Below, piece after piece: positions 10,681 through 21,450 of a stretch of DNA of 60,000 nt. The position numbers and the translations under genes are program-made. The notes beneath the pieces were generated by a model that did no database searches, was not told the DNA's origin, and worked only from the letters and a program-made list of their open reading frames with translations. Source of the DNA: Adiantum capillus-veneris (taxonomy: Eukaryota; Streptophyta; Polypodiopsida; Polypodiales; Pteridaceae). Each line of letters opens with the position of its first letter. Positions within the stretch are counted from its first letter, which is position 1. The stretch lies in assembly GCA_014529385.2 (NCBI GenBank), contig CM043970.1, forward strand, positions 65,060,496 through 65,120,495, written 5' to 3'.

Positions 10681-12207
10681 GCCACATGTAGTGTTGATGG
10701 AGTTTGTCATAAGATCTCTTCTGGCCCCCATGTCCAGCTAGCTTGTATTCATGAGCCTCCCACATGAGGTCTTTCTTTAACTCTGGATCATTGGGGATGT
10801 AGATTTTTCCATGTGTGTAGAAGAGGCTATCTTTGACTTCAAAAAGACCCACTGCCGCTTTCCCAGAGATGTGGTCGTTGAGCATGCGGAGGACAGCAGG
10901 ATTAGCTTTTTGGGCGTCGAGGATACGTTGGCGTAAAGTGCTGGTTGCTGTGGAGATAGCCGTGAGGGTGGGCATTCGGCTGAGAGCATCTGGCATGACA
11001 TTTGTAGTACATGGTTTGTGGATGATGTCGATGTCGTATTCTGCGAGAGTATCTTGCCACCTAGCTTGCTTGGGGGTGAGTTTGGGTTGTGTCTGGAAGT
11101 ACTTAAGGGAGATGTTGTCAGTGTATACCTTGGTGTGTTTGTCTTGGACATAGTGTCGCCACTTTCGGAGGCAGTGGACGACAGCAAGCATTTCCTTCTC
11201 ATGGGTGGTCCATCTGGTCTCCACATCTGTGAACTTGTGGGACTCGTAGGCGATGGGTTGATGTTCTTGCATGAGGACACCGCGAATGGCACCATCGGAG
11301 GCATCGGTGTGGACTTCAAAGGGTTTGGTGAAGTCGGGTAGTCGAAGGACGGGGGTACTGCACATGGCTATCTTCAGGTTCTCAAAGGCTTCTTCTTCTT
11401 TAGAGGTCCACTGAAAGGGTTTGTGGCCTTTGGTTATCTCTGTCAGTGGCGCCGCAATCTTGCTGAAGTCGCGGATGAAGCGGCGGGTGTACTGACAGAA
11501 ACCCACGAACTCTCGGACTTCTTTGATGGATGTCGGTGGAGCCCACTTGATGACAGCGTCAACTTTCTTGGGGTCCACCATAATCCCTTCGGACGTGACA
11601 ATGAAGCCAAGGAACTCGATCTTCTGGACAGCGAACTCACACTTCTCCAGCTTGGCATAAAGTTGTTGTTCCCGGAGGCGCTGGAGTACTGCGGCGACAT
11701 GCTTCTGGTGCTCTTCTAAGGTTTTGCTGTAGATGAGCAGATCATCGATGTACGTGATGAGGTAGTCATCAATCATGTCGCGGAAACTGTCATGGATGCT
11801 TTTGCAGAAAGTACCCGGACCGCCGGTGAGACCGAACCCCAGGACCATCCATTCCCAGGAGCCGTAGCGGGTGCGGAAGGCAGTCTTCGGGATGTCTTTA
11901 GAGGCGATGCGGACTTGGTGGTAGCCTGATCGGAGGTCGATGCGAGTGAAGTATTGGGCACCCTGTAGTCTGTCCAGCAGATCTTCCATGAGGAGGACTG
12001 GGTACCTGTTCTTGATAGTAATCTTGTTAAGGGCCCGGTAATCCACGCCGAGTCGCATCGAACCGTCTTTCTTCTTGACGAACAGGACTGGGGCGCCAAA
12101 AGGGGAGCTGCTTGGTCGGATGAACCCTTGGTCCTCTAACTCTTGGAGTTGCTTCTTGAGCTCTTTGAGCTCGGTGTCGTTCATGCGGTAGGGGCCTTTG
12201 CCGGGGG
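10674..12207 (-). pseudogene. Reverse transcriptase and RNase H, element C
   Basis: One long frame from the ATG at 12184. RT motifs are in order: LGVDYRALN (about residue 46), [10 protein letters not shown] (about 85), and the catalytic box YIDDLLIYS at 145-153. The connection domain ([14 protein letters not shown]) and RNase H follow, with [13 protein letters not shown] near residue 290 and the C-terminal PDALSRMP box. It enters the integrase zinc domain (QHYMWP) before the frame is lost at 10674-10679; the remaining codons to 10361 are out of frame and not real protein. Upstream it is separated from protease by a one-base shift at five G (12203-12207). Confidence 0.93.
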
Positions 12208-12876
12208 TGTGCTTCCTGGGATGAGGTCAATTTCATGTTGAATTTGACGAGGAGGGGGTAGGCCGGGGGGGAGTTCTGGGGGCATGACATCCTTGTACTT
12301 ATGGAGGATGGGGGTAAGGGAGGGGTCGCCCACTTTGGCTTGCTCGATGGTGATGGAGTTGAGCCTTGCTGTGGGTTGCTCCTTTGCTTGCATGATGCAG
12401 AGGTGAACCTGAGCTCCTTTCTTGAGAGCCCTCTCTGCTTGCTTTGCACTCATGAGGTTGAGTTTGGGGGACGAGTATTTTGGGAGTTTCTGTTTTCCTT
12501 TCATCGCTGCTAACTGTGCAGGGTCTTGGCGGTTGATGGGGGGGGCTTTGGTTTGCATATGCGCCTGACGGGTGAATGCTTGCTGCGTTGTGAGTCTGGC
12601 GCCTTGTACTGTCACTGCTTTGCCTTGATTATTCAGCAGTAATTGATCCACCTTCATGCCGAGGAGTGCAATGAGATACTTGTCGTTGAAGGACAGACCA
12701 ATGATGGCCTCAAAGTCGTCCATTGGGACCACTATGAAGTCAAGGCGACATGTGAATTCACCCATCTCGACCCTGACTTGACGGGCTGCCTTTACGTTGC
12801 TATCCTTTCCTTGGGCAAACTTGACTGTAGTTTCATTGACGGTGGTGAGGCGTAGGCCCAGGCGAGCGGCGCACTA
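12203..12876 (-). pseudogene. Protease and linker, element C
   Basis: Same frame as gag. The active site MVDSGATHNFLSP is at the end of the gag frame and is followed at once by an in-frame TAG (12874-12876). Beyond the stop, the protease body continues with the FIVVPMDDFEAIIGLSF flap and floor region. A linker then leads to the conserved pre-RT box ([10 protein letters not shown]). The stop is inside the protease fold, so it is a disabling mutation and not a normal gag-pol boundary, unless it is read through. Confidence 0.85.
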
Positions 12877-14310
12877 CGGGGATAGAAAGTTGTGTGTAGC
12901 GCCTGAGTCTACCATGATCCATTGTTGCTGGGTCCCAATTGTTGTCTGGACATACAAGTTCTGAATGTCCGTGATCGCTGCTGCCATGCATTGAGGGTGG
13001 AGGGATACTGCTCCTATCCGAAGTTGTTGGTCAGCACTAGTGTCAGCCGTTTCTTCTATTCTTCGTTGGGGGGGGGAGGGTGGTTCTTCGATTTGGATGG
13101 TGTTGGCTCTGCTAGATGATGTTGAGGCATAATTGCGCTTGCGTACACAAGCGTAGTAGGGACCATGATCCTTCCTGCAGTCGCTGCACCAGACGCGGTC
13201 AGGGTGCAGGTTGTTATTATTGAAGTTGTAATTCTGGGAGGCAAAACTGTTAGGTGTGGGGTTGTAGGAGTTGCTTGCAAAAATGTTGCGTGGGACTAAG
13301 GCGCCATTTCCGCGGCCTAGTCCCGGGTTGGGATTGGGTGGTGGGGGGCGGGTAACATTGCTTCTGTTATTATGTACAAATCCGCGGCCTTGCCCGACGG
13401 GTGGGTTAGGCCAGTGGTTGGGTGCAAAATTGTTGGGGCGAGGGTTGTTTGGAGGCAAACCTGGTGTGGTGTTTGTGTCACAGAGCTTTTTTGCCATGTT
13501 GGCGGCCACTTCCCAGGTGTTGGGATTCTGTTTCTCTACCTCTCGGCGGGCCCAGTGCTTAAGGCCGTACAAGAAACCATGTAGCCTGTCTGCTGTGTGC
13601 ATCAATGGGAGTTGGAGCATGAGTCGCCGGTATTTGACAATGTAGTCTGATATGTGGCCGTCTTGGTGTAGATCGCGCCACGAATCCCTGACTTTGTTGC
13701 CCTCATTTTCTGGGACAAAGTAGCTGAGCATGTCTTTTTGTAGGTCCTCCCAGTCCTCCCAATGCTTTGATTGCTGTTCTGTGAGGAACCAGACATAGGC
13801 GTCGTCGGCGAAAAAGGTTTTGGCCACTTGCACATATCTGCGTCTGCCTATGCTGTTCCACTGCATGTAGTCTTCTACCTCGCTGAACCACTTGTTGAGT
13901 TCCAGTGAGGAGCGGTTGCCTTTGTATTTCTCTGGGGGACTGGGTTTGAATTTTCCCAGTCTGTTTTCGTCTTCTAGATGTCTGTCCGGGCTGTAGTAGC
14001 GTCTTTCACTTCGATCATCCTCGTCATCTTCGTCTTCGGGTCGTGGTCGTCTTTGTGTGTTACGCCGCGAGTTGACATTGCTGGGACCTGGTTGGTCTTC
14101 ATATCGTTGGCCTAGCTGTGTTTGAATCAATTCACCCAGGTTAGCCGACATCAGGGTGATCTGTTGTTCCACGGAGGCCATGATGCGGGCCTCCAGTCTT
14201 CTTTCTATTGTGTCTTGTGCATCTTGTCGTGTCTTCGTTTCTTTCTTCTTCTTCTTATTCAGATCAGGCTCGGTTCTGTATCCGTCATCATATTCTTGAT
14301 CTCCAGCCAT
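12874..14310 (-). CDS. Gag polyprotein of element C, running into the protease active site
   Basis: 478 codons from the ATG at 14310, open throughout. The N-terminal 90 residues are Lys/Glu-rich with a possible coiled coil. The core gag domain spans roughly residues 115-270, with the KWFSEVEDYMQW and SWRDLHQDGHISDYI type motifs. A Pro/Asn-rich linker (about 285-365) follows, then a zinc-knuckle-like CSDCRKDHGPYYAC, which is CX2CX3HX5C and not the usual CX2CX4HX4C. The frame ends just after the protease DSGATHN motif at a TAG. Whether any product is made cannot be judged. Confidence 0.85.
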   Translation of the reverse strand: MAGDQEYDDGYRTEPDLNKKKKKETKTRQDAQDTIERRLEARIMASVEQQITLMSANLGELIQTQLGQRYEDQPGPSNVNSRRNTQRRPRPEDEDDEDDRSERRYYSPDRHLEDENRLGKFKPSPPEKYKGNRSSLELNKWFSEVEDYMQWNSIGRRRYVQVAKTFFADDAYVWFLTEQQSKHWEDWEDLQKDMLSYFVPENEGNKVRDSWRDLHQDGHISDYIVKYRRLMLQLPLMHTADRLHGFLYGLKHWARREVEKQNPNTWEVAANMAKKLCDTNTTPGLPPNNPRPNNFAPNHWPNPPVGQGRGFVHNNRSNVTRPPPPNPNPGLGRGNGALVPRNIFASNSYNPTPNSFASQNYNFNNNNLHPDRVWCSDCRKDHGPYYACVRKRNYASTSSSRANTIQIEEPPSPPQRRIEETADTSADQQLRIGAVSLHPQCMAAAITDIQNLYVQTTIGTQQQWIMVDSGATHNFLSP

Positions 14311-14792
14311 TCCTGTACTTTTGTGGCCGAAACCGAAAAGAAAAACTCAAAAATGTCGAAAACTGACAAACTGTGCGAAAACGGCTTGAAAACGTTGAAA
14401 AACTATGAAACAGTGCGAAACTGGGTCCAAAACGACGAAAACCGCGAAAAACGGCTCAAAAACGGTGAAAACCGGTCCCAAACGGTGTAAGACGGGGCAA
14501 ACGAGGTAAAACGCTGAAAAACGGGGCAAAACGGGCCAAGAATGCGAAGAACGCGGTGAAAACGGGGCGAAACGCGGGTCAAACGAGGCAAAACGGTGAA
14601 AAACTGTGAGGAACGTGGAGAAAACGCAAGGAACGGGGCAAAACGGGGCAATCACGCAAGGAACGTGGTGAAACGGGGCAACACGGGCCGAGAACGCGGA
14701 GAAAACGTGGAAAAACGAGGTAGACGGGCCGAAAATGTGGTGACAACCACGGGCCGCGGGCCGACGTCGGGTCGGCGGGGACTCGAGCCGAA
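14311..14792 (-). repeat. 5' leader of element C made of degenerate short repeats
   Basis: Between PBS and gag, the plus strand repeats variants of GAAAACGGGGCAAAACG for over 400 bp (about 14345-14760), with units of roughly 12-16 bp. The open frame on this strand (Phe/Arg/Val/Pro-rich) is a by-product of the repeat. Confidence 0.8.
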
Positions 14793-14804
14793 GCTCTGAT
14801 ACCA
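14793..14804 (-). promoter_or_regulatory. Primer binding site of element C, tRNA-Met
   Basis: Minus strand TGGTATCAGAGC, two bases inside the 5' LTR edge at 14807. Confidence 0.93.
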
Positions 14805-14806
14805 AG

Positions 14807-15058
14807 TGTGACGCCCTCGTTCGGGGCGTCGCGGAAACGGGGCCGCGCCGGCTCACCTGCGATGCAAACGGGACCTGCAGGCAAGCAAACGCACATACAA
14901 GAACGCAACTTGAAAACTGAACGCAAGAGGGACACGAGAATGAGGGACGCGAACGAATGATCAATATCATAAGAAAGTGCCGAATACAAGGGACGCAAGT
15001 AATCACTTGAAAACGAGGCTGGCAAGTTGGGGGAAGTGGCACATACTTCCCTTATACA
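14807..15058 (-). repeat. 5' LTR of element C
   Basis: 252 bp, TG...CA ends, near-identical to 9048-9299. The minus strand has a TATAAGG box close to the outer end. Confidence 0.93.
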
Positions 15059-15332
15059 CACACATCCTCGGGCCCACAATATACACGCTGCTGCAAATTC
15101 GGAGCTGCCCTTGCTATCACTTCCAGTAAACACACACACACACACAGTGCACAGTGTTGGTTGTGGCTCTCTCACGCACATTAGCGAGTTCAGCTACACC
15201 TGCTCTGAGTCTTGCGGGATGTTGCCTTCACTTGTGCCACTTTGTGGCGTCTATAGCCTGTGATTGTAGCCTTCAAACCACACCCGAGACCCACACGCAA
15301 AAAGCTACAATTGCCAATTTTTGCGCATCAAG

Positions 15333-15366
<34 letters not shown>

Positions 15367-16175
15367 GTTTGATCTCGGGCCTCTTTCGCTGCAAGGCTAC
15401 CGACTCATCCATTTGCTCAAAGAATCGCGTCGATCTGCAGCCGTTCACCTTACAATCCCAACTTAGGAATATCAAAAAATAAAAAACATCATAGGCTGCG
15501 TTCCCACCCATGCCCTTCCTTCAATAAGCAGTGATTACCCACAAAAAAGAAACAATTTCCATCGTCCTCCTTGAGCCAAATGAATGCCGATAGAAAGGAG
15601 TACAAGGTCGAACTAGCACATGCTTTGGCTTGACATTGAGCCTTTTAGGAATTCAAGTTTGTTATTGAGAGAAGGGAGTAACAGAAACTGTTGAATGGGT
15701 TGTGCTTCATGAAAATTTCCAAATTTTGGCATCTACGACTGATTGCTTACTCCACGTCTACCATAAGATGAAAGCTAATGGAGAAATTTTGAGACTAAAA
15801 ACATCACTAAAATAGAACTCAATTGTGTATTGTCCATAGATCATCAAGGGGTTTTCGGTTTGTGTTTGGTCAAAACGTGTTCAAAAAATAAATTAAATGC
15901 TGTTTGAAAATTTGCTATTGAGAGTTAGGCAAAACAAAATTGTGACGAGTTTTTGCATTAAAATGATTGACATCCTTGATTAAGGATGACATATGGTGCT
16001 TAAAGTGAATGCATAAACTCCCTTTTAGCATTATTTTTAGTAGGTAGTGGCCTATGATGCATAATCAAGAATTGATTGGGATGGCCATTATGCTTTGCAT
16101 GAATGGGATGTGTTCTTGAGCATTGCTTTTTAGTGCTTGGTTTGAACATAAAACTTTTCTCATGCACTAATAAGG
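15059..16175. other. Non-coding region between elements C and D
   Basis: No gene seen. It has CA repeats at 15128-15148 and 15338-15364 and otherwise AT-rich sequence like 19366-21450, with which it was contiguous before D inserted. Confidence 0.55.
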
Positions 16176-16367
16176 TGTTGGGGTATAAAGCCCAATGTGG
16201 TCGCCCAGGTAAGTGGGCGGGCCGCCAGGTATGTACACACATTCTTTTGTTAAAACCTAATAAGAACTCACTATGCTCTACACATTACAGTAGATCGAGT
16301 TTACCATATCGTCGTGCTCTTCTTCTCGCACTCTCTCTCGCGTCGCACTTCCGCTCGTACTCCTTCA
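16176..16367 (+). repeat. 5' LTR of copia element D
   Basis: 192 bp, from TGTTGGGGTATAAAG to CTCCTTCA. A TATAAA box lies near its left edge. Confidence 0.93.
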
Positions 16368-16369
16368 AC

Positions 16370-16381
16370 TGGTATCAGAGC
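16370..16381 (+). promoter_or_regulatory. Primer binding site of element D, tRNA-Met
   Basis: TGGTATCAGAGC, two bases after the 5' LTR. Confidence 0.95.
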
Positions 16382-17466
16382 TTAGATCGAGGCTCGGGGC
16401 AGCACTGCAGGAGGCTAGAGTCACCAACTCAGATTGGAGTGAAATTCGTCAGGCGAAGACACGGCCCCAAATCCTGTGGGTGAGCCCGAAGGGCTCGGTG
16501 TTCTCAGAATTTCATTCTGAGGTCATCTCGGTCACTGTTCTGCTTCGACAAAGGTCTGCGCATGCCATTTTCGACTTCGTGGTCTCGACGGGTGCAGATC
16601 CGACTCTTCAAATTTGCGGTTTTTGGCCTACGACTGCAGGTGCTGAGGATATCGACACTCCCAGAGTGTTGATTTGTGGCTGTCTACACATCGAAGGACG
16701 GCTCACAGTTCTTGGAGGCGTGTCACATACGACACGGGCGCATCTACACACAGATTGTAGGCGACATCCACTAGTTCATCAGGTAACTTGTGTTTGCTGC
16801 TTGATATTCCAGATTTCATCCTGACATTGCAGGTACTTCCACATGGGATGTATTGTCAGAGATGATGTATGTTTGTTGAGGGTTTGCTGGTTGTGAGTCA
16901 CGCAGCAAACAACCACCGCAGCGGTTACAGCATACAGTGGGAAATTTGTGGATGTATGACTTTGTGGGAAGTCTATGTACTGTCAGATTTACTGCAGCCT
17001 TTGTTGAGGGTCGAGTGAGGTTTTATTGAGCTGGGGGATTCTCAAATGTTGAGATCCTTTCGGTGATACAGGTCTTGGAGCGATCCCTCGAGCACCCTTA
17101 GATAGGCAGCTAGGATGTATTGACTGTGAGTTAGACAGTTGGGATTGCATCTTTGCTTTACTGCCGTTGAGGCATTGTCGCAGTCTATGCTTACAGGACA
17201 GTGACAAGACAGTCAGAGACAGTACAGGTGCAGGACAGGTTTACCCACAGCTTACAGTGTTAGAGAGACAGTGGTTTTTTTGAGCTGTTTTTTGGTCTAT
17301 TTTTAGTACACCAGAGCCATTTTACAAAGGAGACTCTGCCAAAATTTCTGCAGAATCTGAAGCTTTCTTGGTTCATTTGACAGGTTGATATTGGTTCAGA
17401 GGTCATTTTACAGGAAAAACTCTGCCGAATTTTTCCTAGGAAAGTAAACTACTGTGAAGCGTAGCT
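16382..17466 (+). other. Long 5' leader of element D
   Basis: About 1.1 kb between PBS and gag. A 114-codon open stretch (16480-16824) shows no recognisable motif, and I do not call it a gene. Confidence 0.6.
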
Positions 17467-18194
17467 ATGGCTGGATCACAGGACACTGCTCTTTACAATA
17501 TCAAGAAGCTGGATGGAACCAATTTTCCATTGTGGAAGAAGCAGATTTGGCACGTGTTGGTACAAAAGAAGCAGATAAAACCTATAAAGCTCAAGGGGAT
17601 AAAACCAGAAGATAGGACGAAGATGAATGGAGCGAAATGGATGAATTGGCACTTTCTACCATTATGCTGACTTTGGCAGAAAGCGTTTACTTCAATGTAG
17701 CAGATGAGATGTCGGCTTATCAAGCATGGTTAAAGCTGCGTGATCTTTATGAGAAGCAGCGTGCAGCTTCACAGGTATACTGGCTTAAGAAGCTTGTTGA
17801 CTTGAAGATGAAAGAAGGGACACCTATGTCCAATCATCTGAATGAATTCAACACAATCTATAGTCAGTTGTCAGCTCAAGGTGTCAAGTTTGATGAACCT
17901 GTTAGAGCTATTTATCTGTTGATCACATTGCCGCAAAGTTGGGACACTTTTCGCACAGCTTTGAGTAATTCTGCACCTCCAGATGGTTTGAACATAGCAG
18001 GTGTAGAAGGAAGTCTGCTTACTGAAGAAACCAATAGAAAGACAATGGACAAAGGCAAATGAACAGCCTTAGTTATCAGGGGAAGGACCAAAGAAAAGCA
18101 CAAAGGTGGAAAGAGGAATCAATCTCGTAGCAAGTCCCGCAGTGCTAAAGGCAAGAGTGACATAGAATGCTACCATTGTGGCAAGAAGGGTCAC
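17467..18194 (+). pseudogene. Copia Gag with zinc knuckle, element D
   Basis: Starts with the typical copia Gag N-terminus (LDGTNFPLWKKQIWHVL) from the ATG at 17467. A one-base shift near 17620-17626 moves the frame; the second frame carries the Gag core (DELALSTIMLTLAESV, and LITLPQSWDTFRTAL). It is stopped by TGA at 18060-18062 but stays in frame beyond it, through a basic stretch to the canonical knuckle CYHCGKKGHMKRDC (18170-18211). Confidence 0.88.
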
Positions 18195-19073
18195 ATGAAA
18201 AGAGACTGTAGAGAATGGAAAGCAGAAAAAGGCAAACAGAAAGATGAAGACCATGGTGAGAAGAACAAGTCCTCAGTGAAGATTCAAGAAATAAATGTGA
18301 CAAACACTGTTGCAGAGGATGATAGTCTAGTGTCAGGAGAGATCTACTTGTTGAAGAATACAATGGACTCAGCTCTTCTTACAGCATCTGATGGAAATGC
18401 ACTGAGTGGCTGGATTATAGACTCAGGGACATCACTTCATGTGTCTCCAAACAAGGAGTGGTTTACCTCTTATGTGACCACTAAAGATCATGTTCGGCTA
18501 GGCAATGGGCAGCCATGTGAGATCTTAGGTGTTGGAGATGTTCAATTGAAGTTTCAGAATGGCGCTTCTTTCACGCTGAAGAATGTGAGACATGTTCCCG
18601 CAATTACAAAGAGCTTGATCAGCACAGGTTTACTTGATGATGCTGGCTACGTCACCACTTTTGGACAGAACATGTGGAAGATATCCAAGGGTTCTATGAC
18701 AATAGCACATGGAGTAAAGTTTGGAGGCCTTTACATGATTTATGTATCAAATGTCTCTAAAAATGTAATCAATGTAACCGAGCAGACGAACGTTTCTTTG
18801 TGGCATAGCCAGTTAGGACATATGTCCAAGAAGGGAATGGAAATATTGTCTCGTTCTGGTTATTTTCCTGGCTTTTCATTTAATGATTTTGAATTCTGTG
18901 AACATTGTCTGTATGGTAAGCAAACACAGCAGCCACATAAGCATAGAAGCAGTAGAAGAGATACACAGTTGGCACTTGTTCATAGTGATTTGTGTGGACC
19001 TATGCCTAACCTATCTCTAGGGGGAGCTTCTTACTTTATGACATTTATAGATGATTACTCGAGGAAAGTATAG
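18195..19073 (+). pseudogene. Copia protease, pre-integrase domain and truncated integrase, element D
   Basis: An open run of 292 codons. The aspartic protease active site is WIIDSGTSLHVSPNKEW. Next comes the copia GAG-pre-integrase domain with the HHCC pattern (SLWHSQLGHMS and FCEHCLYGKQ). The integrase core begins with its first catalytic Asp in VHSDLCGPM and ends at FIDDYSRKV. A TAG then stops the frame and the sequence moves straight into the element's 3' tail. The second Asp and the Glu are gone. Confidence 0.9.
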
Positions 19074-19162
19074 GTGTAGGGTAGTACATCACTTCTCTAC
19101 ATCTCTTGTATATTAGCTTGTATAGTAGCTTCTCTCACACCTAAAGTACCACATTGGACTTT

Positions 19163-19173
19163 AAGTGGGAGGT
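19163..19173 (+). promoter_or_regulatory. Polypurine tract of element D
   Basis: AAGTGGGAGGT directly before the 3' LTR; the same 11 bases occur on the minus strand at 27902-27912 in element E. Confidence 0.88.
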
Positions 19174-19365
19174 TGTTGGGGTATAAAGCCCAATGTGGTC
19201 GGCCAGGTAAGTGGGCGGGCCGCCAGGTATGTACACATATTCTTTTGTTAAAACCTAATAAGAACTCACTATGCTCTACACATTACAGTAGAGCGAGTTC
19301 ACCATATCGTCGTGCTCTTCTTCTCGCACTCTCTCTCGCGTCGCACTTCCGCTCGTACTCCTTCA
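19174..19365 (+). repeat. 3' LTR of copia element D
   Basis: 192 bp matching 16176-16367 except at four positions. Confidence 0.93.
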
Positions 19366-21450
19366 TATGGGATATTTTTGAAAGAGGAATGACAAATTAC
19401 ATAAAAGTTGAGATTCTGTGAATGATCATGGGAGAGCAGTAAAATTTCGGGCTTGTGATTGAGCATGCTTTTAGGTCTTGTATTGGATGTTCAATACTTA
19501 AAAGCACTAATGATTTGAGTTGTTCTAAAGGGAGGTGGGCAGGTGTGTGATTTCATTGATCCAAGAAGGGGTCATCATTGCAAAATATTGCAAAATTTGG
19601 AGCCCTACTTAGAGCCATTCCAATTGTTTGGATTAAAAGTTGTAATGCTAGCTCATAGCTTGGTCAAAAGTTAATTTTTTTTCATTTTAAGCTAATGTGT
19701 GTCCAAGTTTTTTGAGATCTTTCAAGTACAAAATTTGGCTATTAAGAGCCATTCATCTCATTTCATCAAGTTGCAGTCATCTCTAGCTCATAAAGTGCTC
19801 TAAAATTGTAAAATTTCATGTGAGCTAGTTGTTAGCCAACTTGTTTGGAGCTTTTAAATTGTAAAATTCGGCTTTGGAGAGTCACTTCAGTTCATCAAAG
19901 TTACATTATTTTCAGCTCTTGGCTTGTTTAATTCCATATTTCAAGTGAGCTAGAAACTAATCAACTTTTGAATCATCCATGAGAGATTGTAAAATTTGCT
20001 TAGGTAGAAGCATTTTATCTCTCTCATTGTTGTTATGTATGCATAAATTTGCTATCAAAGAGTACCATGTTCATAAACAAAGGCACTTTTTTCCCTAGGG
20101 TTTTTCCCTTTGGCAAATTCGGGTATGCAAGACCCTAGTTTTAGGTTTTTATTAATGTTTTTTTTGTGTGTTTTTGGCTTTCAATAATTGGCTTTTATAG
20201 CTTGTGTTTACACTTTAGCTTCGAAAAGCTTCTTTTGCAAATAAAAAGATCAAGAGACTTCTCTACAAAGGGGATGCTTGCTCAAGGATGCTCAAAAGAA
20301 CATGAATAGGTGTAATCCTTCCATGATTTTTCTCTTTTGTCCATCTCTTCATTCTCTATGCTTGGCTTAAGTAATTTTTGCTTCTAAGCTGTGGGTTTTT
20401 CATGTTCAAAAGCTAGGCATACTAAAGTTCCAACACGTTGCTTTGTGAATATTAACTCATCAATTATATTTTGGTTTTATGTGTGCTAATCATAGGTAAT
20501 TGGCCATGACCTTAGGTTAATGTGAGTTCATTTCTCATTAGTCCTAAACTCTTAGTGCTAGTCTTAATACTCCATTCATTTTTAACATGACCTGGGTCTA
20601 TGATTAGGCTTTAGTTTTTTAGTCCAATTGCCATTAGCATCTCATCTTGGAAGATATAAAAAGTGCTAAAAAAATGAAACAATGAAGCAAAAAAGTGTCA
20701 AGAAAAAGTAGCAAAAATGCTACTAGACACATGAAAAGAAAATCTCTATGTTATGTTGTGTCTTGTGAGCCTAGTGCCTTATTGGCACTTGGCAGGCAAG
20801 GGGAACCACCTTGGCTCGCTTGGTCAAGGCCATAAATCGATGCCCTGGGCTAATAGGGGTTAGCCGCCACCTTGGTAGGCTAGTAGGTTTTGGAACACCT
20901 TCTTCAAGGTTCAAGGAGCCGAGAGTCGCACCTAGACTTGCCTTGGGGTGGTAGCCTTGTATTGTGCTTTATTTTCTCAACGAATGACAAAAACAAAACT
21001 TCCATGAGCTTCAAAAAGTTGTGACAATGTACTAATAGATTAAGAGCTTTTTTATATCCCGTAAATATGATAGACTTGAATGATTTATCAATATTGGTCA
21101 CATAGTTTTTAGGCTAGTAGGTTTATGAACTTGCATTAGCTTAGGGTCATAATTGATTGCTTGTGTTTCATGCATAAAACTGAAATTTCAAGTGGTTTAA
21201 TCTTCATGATAGTTGAGTGTTTTTTTGATTTATGTTGTCTAGTTTTTTACTATGATTCACCCATCCTTATTAGAAGCAAAAAATTCACTTTGCATGATTG
21301 TTCATTGTACTTCATGTTTTGATCCTTTGTGGCCTTTGATGCTCATTTACTTGTTCTTATGTTTTGCAGCTCAACATTTCTTCCATGGACTTGCTTTCTA
21401 CCATGTCACCGTGTTTTGCTTCACCGGCACACAAGGACGTGCACCAAATT
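19366..21450. other. AT-rich non-coding region upstream of an LTR
   Basis: No gene is seen in about 2.1 kb. It ends in a polypurine tract and LTR start, so it may be the long 3' untranslated interior of a gypsy-type element (inference). Confidence 0.5.

Larger units (their letters stand above)
9048..15058 (-). mobile_element. Chromovirus-type Ty3/gypsy element C, nearly complete
   Basis: A complete insertion of 6011 bp: 252-bp LTRs at both ends, PBS, PPT, gag, protease, RT, RNase H, integrase and C-terminal chromodomain. Both flanks read CACAC (9043-9047 and 15059-15063), as a 5-bp target duplication would, although the site is a CA repeat and the match carries less weight. I count four differences between the LTRs (about 98% identity), so the insertion is fairly young. 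Coding is broken only by one in-frame TAG and two single-base shifts at homopolymers. Confidence 0.95.
16176..19365 (+). mobile_element. Ty1/copia element D, internally deleted
   Basis: 3190 bp with two 192-bp LTRs differing at four sites (about 98% identical), PBS, PPT, gag, protease and the start of integrase. The rest of integrase, RT and RNase H are missing. Flanks TAAGG (16171-16175) and TATGG (19366-19370) match at four of five bases, as an aged target duplication would. It is a non-autonomous deletion derivative. Confidence 0.93.

Noticed and set aside
10777-11719. Several 85-180 codon frames opposite or beside the RT of element C
   Set aside because: They are shadows of the pol gene in other frames, with no motif of their own.
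14347-15042. 231-codon Phe/Pro/Arg-rich frame on the minus strand
   Set aside because: It translates the repeated leader and LTR of element C and would end outside any coding domain.
16480-16824. 114-codon frame in the leader of element D
   Set aside because: No known domain, no conserved start context, and it sits in a leader that is non-coding in related elements.
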